A stretch of 64,000 nt of DNA from Gordonia hirsuta DSM 44140 = NBRC 16056 (GTDB lineage Bacteria; Actinomycetota; Actinomycetes; Mycobacteriales; Mycobacteriaceae), in contig NZ_BANT01000002.1 in NCBI RefSeq assembly GCF_000333015.1, forward strand, positions 124,001 through 188,000, given 5' to 3'. Under the pieces are notes generated by a model. It was not told the DNA's origin and made no database searches. It saw nothing but the letters and a program-made list of their open reading frames with translations. Shown piece by piece: positions 62,627-64,000 of the stretch (its first letter is position 1; each line of letters starts with the position of its first letter). Made by a program: the position numbers and the translations under genes.

Positions 62627-63356
62627 CGGCGATCTCCTTTGCGCGCTGCAGTACCTGTTCCAGCATTCCAGGGGTCAGTCGGCCGGTGAAGGTGTTGTGT
62701 TGGCTGACGTGGAAACTGCCGAGCACCGTCAACGCCCGCCCATCGTGGTGTTCCACCCGCACCTCGACGCCGTGTCCGAACTTCGGGCGCGGTCGCGGTA
62801 CGGTCCAGCCCCCCTCGGCCAGCACGGTGAACAGCGCTTGCCACCCGAAGGCGCCCAGGACCACGATCGAACGCAGGGTGGAGCCCATCAGTTCCAGTTC
62901 GCGAGCCAGGTAGGGCGAGCAGTTCCGTCGTTCCTGCGGGGTGGGTTTGTTCTCCGGTGGAGCACAGCGCACGGGCGAGGAGATTCGGGTACCGATCAGT
63001 GTCAATCCGTCGTCGATCGCCCAGGCGTGCGGCTGACTGGCCAGGCCGACCCGGTACATGGCCTCGAACAGGAAGTCTCCGCTGCGATCGCCGGTGAACA
63101 TCCGGCCGGTGCGATTGGCTCCGTGTGCGGCCGGTGCCAGACCGACGATCATCAGCGAGGCATCGGCCGGCCCGAATCCGGGTACGGGCCGGCCCCAGTA
63201 GGTCTGGTCGGCGAACGAGGCGCGCTTGACCTCGGCGACCTCCTCACGCCAGGCGACCAGCCGGGGGCAGGCGTAGCAGCCGATGATCAGTTCGTCGAGG
63301 CGTGCGATGCTGCTCATTGATTCGGCCCGGGCCGGTGCCGTCTCCGGAGAGTCCAC
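62583..63356 (-). CDS. udgB: Type 5 uracil-DNA glycosylase (UdgB)
   Basis: UdgB removes uracil and some other deaminated bases from DNA. The 257-residue product has the iron-sulfur cysteines in GCYACPRLVAWREEVA and CAPPENKPTPQERRNCSPYL, motif A GLAPAAHGANRTGRMFTGD (the GLAPAAHG of UdgB) and motif B FHVSQHNTFTGRLT (H-x-S-x-x-N). The GTG at 63356 is 6 nt after TAGACT on the minus strand, so a leaderless start is likely; an ATG at residue 14 is an alternative. Followed in the same direction by the overlapping DUF488 gene. Confidence 0.92.
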   Translation of the reverse strand: MDSPETAPARAESMSSIARLDELIIGCYACPRLVAWREEVAEVKRASFADQTYWGRPVPGFGPADASLMIVGLAPAAHGANRTGRMFTGDRSGDFLFEAMYRVGLASQPHAWAIDDGLTLIGTRISSPVRCAPPENKPTPQERRNCSPYLARELELMGSTLRSIVVLGAFGWQALFTVLAEGGWTVPRPRPKFGHGVEVRVEHHDGRALTVLGSFHVSQHNTFTGRLTPGMLEQVLQRAKEIADGPDSPGTDTPDLR

Positions 63357-63362
63357 GACTGC

Positions 63363-63368
63363 AGTCTA
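63363..63368 (-). promoter_or_regulatory. -10 hexamer, probable leaderless promoter of udgB
   Basis: On the minus strand TAGACT ends 6 nt before the GTG at 63356. Confidence 0.55.
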
Positions 63369-63388
63369 GGCCTGGACGATCTTCGCCC

Positions 63389-64000
63389 TCAGGGCTGAGC
63401 CCGGGCGGCCCAGCGTCCGTCGCGGTGGCTGATCGCAATCGGGTAGTCGAAGCAGCGGCTGACGTTCTCGGTGGTCAGTACATCGCCGGCGGCTCCGACG
63501 GCCAGGAGCCGGCCGTCGGCGATCAACATGGCGTGGGTGGTGCTCACCGGCAACTCCTCCAGATGGTGGGTCACCAGAACGGTCGCCAATTCCGGGTGTG
63601 TCCGGTGCAACTCGTCGAGGGTGTGCAGAAAGCGTTCGCGGGCCGCCACATCCAGACCGGTCGTCGGCTCGTCGAGCAGCAGCAGCTCGGGGCCCGGGAG
63701 CAGGGCGCGGGCGATCAGCGTCCGGCCGCGCTCGCCCTGGGACAGGTTGGGCCACAGGGCATCGCGAATGGGGCTCAGCCCCAGTGCCGAGATCAATTCC
63801 TCGGCGCGTGCGGTGACCGCCGGCTCAGGTGTCCACCGGGGAACCAGATCGTTGCTGCCGGTCGCGCCGGTGAGGACCACCTGGTGCACCGACAGCGGCG
63901 AGCCGATCCGCTGCCGAGGATTGACGTGCCCGATGGAATGGCGCAGTTCCCGGATATCGACCCGGCCCAGCTGTTCGCCGAGGATCCGGGCTGCGCCGCG
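63389..64000 (-). CDS. ABC transporter ATP-binding protein (5' end beyond the window)
   Basis: The C-terminal about 203 residues of an ABC ATPase, running off the window edge at 64000 (plus-strand numbering), where the upstream part must hold Walker A. Visible are the Q-loop region (RELRHSIGHVNPRQRIGSPL), the signature LSQGERGRTLIARAL, Walker [13 protein letters not shown] and the H-loop VLVTHHLEELP. It resembles small stand-alone ATPases of the YlmA/ModF-like group by memory. Transport substrate and membrane partner are unknown; none lies within this window. Confidence 0.9.
   Translation of the reverse strand, partial: RGAARILGEQLGRVDIRELRHSIGHVNPRQRIGSPLSVHQVVLTGATGSNDLVPRWTPEPAVTARAEELISALGLSPIRDALWPNLSQGERGRTLIARALLPGPELLLLDEPTTGLDVAARERFLHTLDELHRTHPELATVLVTHHLEELPVSTTHAMLIADGRLLAVGAAGDVLTTENVSRCFDYPIAISHRDGRWAARAQP

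Overview
This 64 kb stretch is high-GC DNA from an actinobacterium of the order Mycobacteriales. The gene order (uvrA, infC-rpmI-rplT, rRNA methyltransferase, pheST, argCJBDFR-argH, lipase/acyl-CoA synthetase, tyrS, tlyA, NAD kinase, recN, steA-steB, pyrG, Nudix, xerD, parA-scpA-scpB-rluB-cmk-der) closely follows the Rv1638-Rv1713 segment of Mycobacterium tuberculosis, with local insertions and losses. A one-piece HadA/HadB-like dehydratase, many DUF-type actinobacterial proteins and probable leaderless starts fit a mycolic-acid genus such as Gordonia or a near relative. The genus is inferred from memory of gene content, not from a search.

Layout. 0-7 kb: uvrA, three small unknowns, then the translation cluster infC (AUC start codon), rpmI, rplT and a SpoU-type rRNA methyltransferase. 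7-11 kb, minus strand: a Ser/Thr kinase with an extracellular seven-repeat RCC1 domain, and an amidohydrolase. 11-16 kb: pheS-pheT, a run of 15-bp repeats over the pheT stop, an amphi-Trp protein and a membrane metallophosphoesterase. 16-24 kb: a tightly overlapping arginine operon with an ArgR-type operator over the argC start; argG is absent from its usual place between argR and argH. 24-40 kb: a mostly co-directional, overlapping series from the lipase/acyl-CoA synthetase to xerD. 40-46 kb: accessory genes (a second Ser/Thr kinase, a DUF222/HNH protein, an acyl-CoA synthetase). 46-52 kb: parA, scpA, scpB, rluB, cmk, der, a GlsB-like membrane protein and tRNA-Pro(GGG).

52-54.3 kb is the main accessory feature. 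The 3' end of tRNA-Pro plus its terminator is repeated imperfectly (85 bp, 10 mismatches by eye) 2,263 bp downstream. Between the copies lie a decayed phage-structural-like gene, an intact stand-alone nuclease resembling the HsdR N-terminal domain, and a short open frame broken by an amber codon. No integrase is visible. This looks like the remnant of an element that integrated at the tRNA gene and has kept one intact, possibly defensive, gene.

54.3-64 kb returns to ordinary genes: a FUSC-like membrane protein, an alpha/beta hydrolase, a fused HadA/HadB-like dehydratase, a VOC protein, a phosphodiesterase, cspA with a strong terminator, a YggS/pyridoxal-kinase-like pair, a MutT-type Nudix protein, a small membrane protein, DUF488, UdgB, and an ABC ATPase cut off by the window edge.

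Many first genes have a TAnnnT-like -10 hexamer 6-8 nt before the start codon, which suggests leaderless transcripts. I used this to choose several starts. All family names come from motifs read by eye.
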